A stretch of 64,000 bases of DNA from Acorus gramineus (lineage: Eukaryota; Streptophyta; Magnoliopsida; Acorales; Acoraceae), in NCBI GenBank assembly GCA_030737835.1, contig CM060847.1:496001-560000 (forward strand). The letters run 5' to 3'. Below are positions 60,519 through 64,000 of the stretch, in pieces. The position numbers were made by a program, and so were the translations under genes. The notes beneath the pieces are model-generated. The model was not told where the DNA came from and ran no database searches. It saw nothing but the letters and a program-made list of their open reading frames with translations. How positions within the stretch are numbered: position 1 is the stretch's first letter; each line of letters starts with the position of its first letter.

Positions 60519-62230
60519 CTTTGATGGTGTACCATAAATGGTCACCACCGTCTGATTCGTGTGCCTTTAATCCATTTATATACCAATAAAAAAAGAGCCA
60601 TTGCAGGGAAGAAAAAAAGTGTGGTGTAATTTGGTAATTGCCCTGTCTTGTTGCCTACTTGTCTTTACTTCAAAATTGGGTGAGGAAGATCAGGAACTCT
60701 TCATAGCCATAGGTTGCACTCACATATGATATAAAAAGGAGCTCTCACACAATTATTTTTTTTTCCGGTTTATATATATATATATATTGTTAATTAATCA
60801 CCTCTACTCATTGTATTAAATTATATATCTCGTTTAAAGTTTTTATTATTTTTTATAAATAATATCATTCAATTTATTAGATTTTATACTTCACATTTTA
60901 TTAAAGTATATACATCATTATATGAGGTACATGATTTTTAAAAAAATACGAACACGTGCAATCAGCGTTAAAAGATACTTTTGTTGTATTCTTGATATGC
61001 ATTTTTTTACAAATAATATTTTTTAAAATTTTATATGAAAAATTTGATAGAGGGCATAGTATGAAGACTACAGGAAAAGTCAGCTACGGCAGCAGTTTAA
61101 AACCGTTCCTATAGACAGCAAACCGCCACCATGACCCATTTTTCTTGCAGTGGAATTTATATGATAATTCATCTTTATTTTGTCCAAAAACCACACTATT
61201 GCTTCATTTTGTTTATTTCTGAACATTCCAAGTTATATTTATCTTTTTATGGAATCTATCATAATTTTTTTTTGAAAGAATATCATAATTGAATTTTTGG
61301 AAAAGAATTCTTTTCTTGGGGGGGGGGGGGTGGATTTTAAAAGTATCAAACTGATCTTTGACAATGATACAAGAATTAAATTAAGGTGATTCAAATAATA
61401 AGGAGATCTACGACTGTTCATAAAAAAAATAGAAAAAAAATTTGACAAACACATAACTATCACTTTTATGTGCCTTGAGACTGACACACTATCCATCTCC
61501 AGGTTTGGCAAATTAAACAATTATTCATTGTAGTATAAGTAAAAAATTGATTTAGAATGCATGACTCAAACCTTGAAAGAAGACTGTTGATTTTCCATCT
61601 TAGAAAAATGCATCTAGGTCACAGTGATGTGCTCACAAGGACTATATATAAATGAAAATAGCTATTGTGACAATATCAATACGTGACATATCATATACCA
61701 CCTCAGTTGAGCGCATCTGATGGAGAAACAGAAAGTCTGAATGGGAGAGATTCAATGGTCCTTTTCTCCCTTTCATTTTTGTTTGATAATCTTGTATCTG
61801 AATAGTTTCACTAATCACTACACCTGTCTCTCCAGGAATAACTATCCAATGACATAATTATTACAATGAGCATTGTTATATGTAGCTTTTTATACAATCC
61901 CATATACACCTCCTCACTCACCATAACGAAGTATATATATCTTGTCAAATTTTTTTTTACTTATCCTAAATATGTATTCATGCAATTAATTACAATTTTT
62001 TTTAACTATAAAAATACATATTTTACTAGACGAATGTAAATTATTTTTAAAAATTTCAAAACAAGTGAGAACTGTATTTGGACTGAAAAGGATGGTGTGC
62101 CTAACATTATGCTTATTACAATTTCATCAGTGCCAAATGAAGCATGATATAGTTTCTGGTTAGCATTTACTTTTCATACATGCTTTGTTTTTTGGTATAT
62201 ATTTCAGAAACATTTGCCTTCATATAAAAA
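60519..62230. repeat. Unit B of the ~2 kb tandem duplication
   Basis: Same block order as unit A: CACCACCGTCTGATTCGTGT (60543), CATCTCCAGGTTTGGCAAA (61494), GAAGACTGTTGATTTTCCATCTTA (61578), CATCTAGGTCACAGTGATGTGCTCACAAGGAC (61612), TTACAATTTCATCAGTGCCAAATGAA (62129). It has an AT-rich MITE-like insert (60755-60965) where unit A has the foldback element. A G12 run lies at 61319-61330. Confidence 0.72.
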
Positions 62231-64000
62231 ATCATATATACATTACAAAAAATGGCCAATTTCCAATGAATAACTAATTAATATGTTTTGTTCTCGTTCA
62301 TTTGATTTAATTAGACCAACAATGACACCCAATAAGTACGTACTATACAAATGTAACTATCAATGGAAAAAAAACAGGACCACAAGCTAATGGAAAACAA
62401 AATGAGCTTGAGTTTTTCTAAACTCACTTGTGAAACACAAATTTTAATTATAGAAATTTTTTGTCTTAATCAATAGGAGGTTATGGATCAACATCCTTTT
62501 TGTCAATTTGTTATCTGTTGATGTACAGGCATAGTATAAAATGTCATATGGTCTTATTCTAATTCATTTTCATCTCTCCATCTCATCATGTAACTCAAGC
62601 GCTTGAATACATGAGTATGCACTTTCATGAGAATCTCCTCTTCCACTCTATGTTATGATCAACAGTGACTTCAATACCGTGTCTTCCCATCAACAATTTT
62701 TTTTTATTATTTTATTTTTATTTGTGTGTGTTTTTGGACATGGTATATATATTACTGCCCAACCTAATCTACTATAGAAAATATTGAGATGGTCCACATT
62801 TTATTCACATAAATCAATGAAGTAAATTTACAAGGAATATCATTATAAATTCAGTTCACCTTTAAGTTTTTGAGCAAATCATATTACAATTTTTTTTTCA
62901 TTTTATTTTTCTGATCAAATCTTTTCCTACAAATAAAGGTAAGACTCCAGAATCCCTCAATAAAGAGAGATAATCTCTACTAACATGTCAAGAGGTGGTT
63001 CGATTGAATTATACTATCCATGAATTTTACTCACTTTTATATAAATTACTTGTTATACAGAATAATTTTATCGGACTGTTGATATGATCTGTAGGTATTT
63101 TTTAAAATATCAATATTTAAGTAAATGGTAAAAATAGTATAAATCTTAATCCATCTATGGTGGATTAACTAAACCACAGTTTTCAGTATCAAAATTTGTA
63201 CTTTGATAACAATACATTTATAATGTTTGTTGATAAACGTTGTTATGTATCAGTCAATCTATCATCATCAAAGGACAATCAAAACAACACATAAAAGAGG
63301 ATATAAAAAAATCCAACTCTCCATATCTCAGTCAATGGCGGACTGAAGATTTTTTTTTTCAGAGGGGTGGCTTAAAAAAATTATTCAAAATACATTTAAT
63401 TTTATAAATATGCATTGTTTATTAATAACATAAAATCAAACCCAATGATAAATCTATTAGTCTTCAATATAAAAGTATACGAATAAAAAAAAAGAAAAAT
63501 AAAAATAATATAGTGATGGCTCAATGGGAAAATAAAATTTGGAAACGGTTGATATTTTGGGAGATAGGACTAGTGTTCTTATTTTAAAAAAGAAATTTTG
63601 ATTTTTTATCACCACTTTTAATAAATTTTAAGGTTGATATTTCGTTTTCTTTTAAATATTTATTCAGAGAGATGAAAAAATCATGAAAGATTTATTTTTT
63701 ATCATTTCTTTTCTTTTTTTCTATAGGTTGAGAGAAGAAAAAATCATGGAGGATTTTGTTTCTCTTTATCTTCTCTGTGATTAAATTTTAATGATTGGAT
63801 TTTATTTTAGGCTGTGTTTAGATATGAAGTTGAAACGCTAAGCCCCCGTTTGTGTAACTGGTTAAGCTTGAATAAGGTTGATATAAGAATGGATAAGGAA
63901 AATGGTTGTTTATTTGCAGAGTATAACCTGGTATTATTAAGCCAGTTTAAACGAGTATAAGAGAGTATAACAATTCTAAGTAACCCCTAGGATAAGCTGT
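62231..64000. other. Right-end spacer, includes a diverged SINE and a truncated MITE
   Basis: No gene seen. About 62890-63010 resembles the 1.1 kb SINE in reverse orientation (T-rich start, TTTTCCTACAAATAAAGGTAAGACTCCAGAATCCCTC, CTCTACTAACATGTCAAGAGGTGG) with a degraded B box. From 63842, AAGCCCCCGTTTGTGTAACTGG begins a MITE like the one in the SDR intron, cut off by the window edge. Confidence 0.45.

Noticed and set aside
1..64000. CRISPR arrays, operons, phage or bacterial defence genes
   Set aside because: The sequence is intron-bearing plant nuclear DNA; no direct-repeat/spacer arrays or prokaryotic gene organisation were seen.

Overview
This is nuclear DNA from a flowering plant. Every clear gene is a plant family with GT-AG introns, and the spacers are AT-rich and full of small transposon-like repeats. 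The coding exons fall into a GC-rich group (LTP-like, PKS-like, presenilin) and an AT-rich group (HSDH, TOM40 and SEC14-like interiors). That bimodality suggests a monocot, probably not a grass, but this is inference only.

Layout. (1) 233-4988 (+): 3' part of a homoserine dehydrogenase gene, open at the left edge, with a SINE in one intron and a ~0.7 kb plastid DNA insertion (5S rRNA plus trnR-ACG) in another. (2) 5988-11633 (+): complete TOM40 gene, 11 exons. (3) 12579-14468 (-): short-chain dehydrogenase/reductase, 4 exons. (4) 19035-20349 (+): GPI-anchored lipid-transfer-like protein, 3 exons. (5) 25526-28001 (+): SEC14/CRAL-TRIO protein, 5 coding exons. (6) 31439-32848 (-): intronless phytochrome-kinase-substrate-like gene. 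(7) 42114-45837 (-): gibberellin-regulated (GASA/snakin) peptide gene whose ~3.2 kb third intron is packed with repeats. (8) 47459-49445 (-): F-box protein resembling SKIP24. (9) 51816-53087 (-): intronless presenilin. The right end, 53.1-64 kb, has no recognised gene but holds a diverged ~2 kb noncoding tandem duplication.

The genes are unrelated housekeeping, signalling and wall/surface functions; nothing suggests a biosynthetic or defence cluster. The most informative non-genic structure is mobile. I find two non-autonomous hAT elements with 8-bp target duplications, a Mutator-like foldback element with a perfect 9-bp target duplication plus several relatives, a solo LTR with a 5-bp target duplication, a Tourist-like element with a TAA duplication, SINEs with a 16-bp duplication, and several MITE families including a 535-bp inverted repeat. 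I found no CRISPR array, operon or obviously new protein system. Exon boundaries were read by eye from splice signals, frame continuity and family resemblance, with no transcript data.
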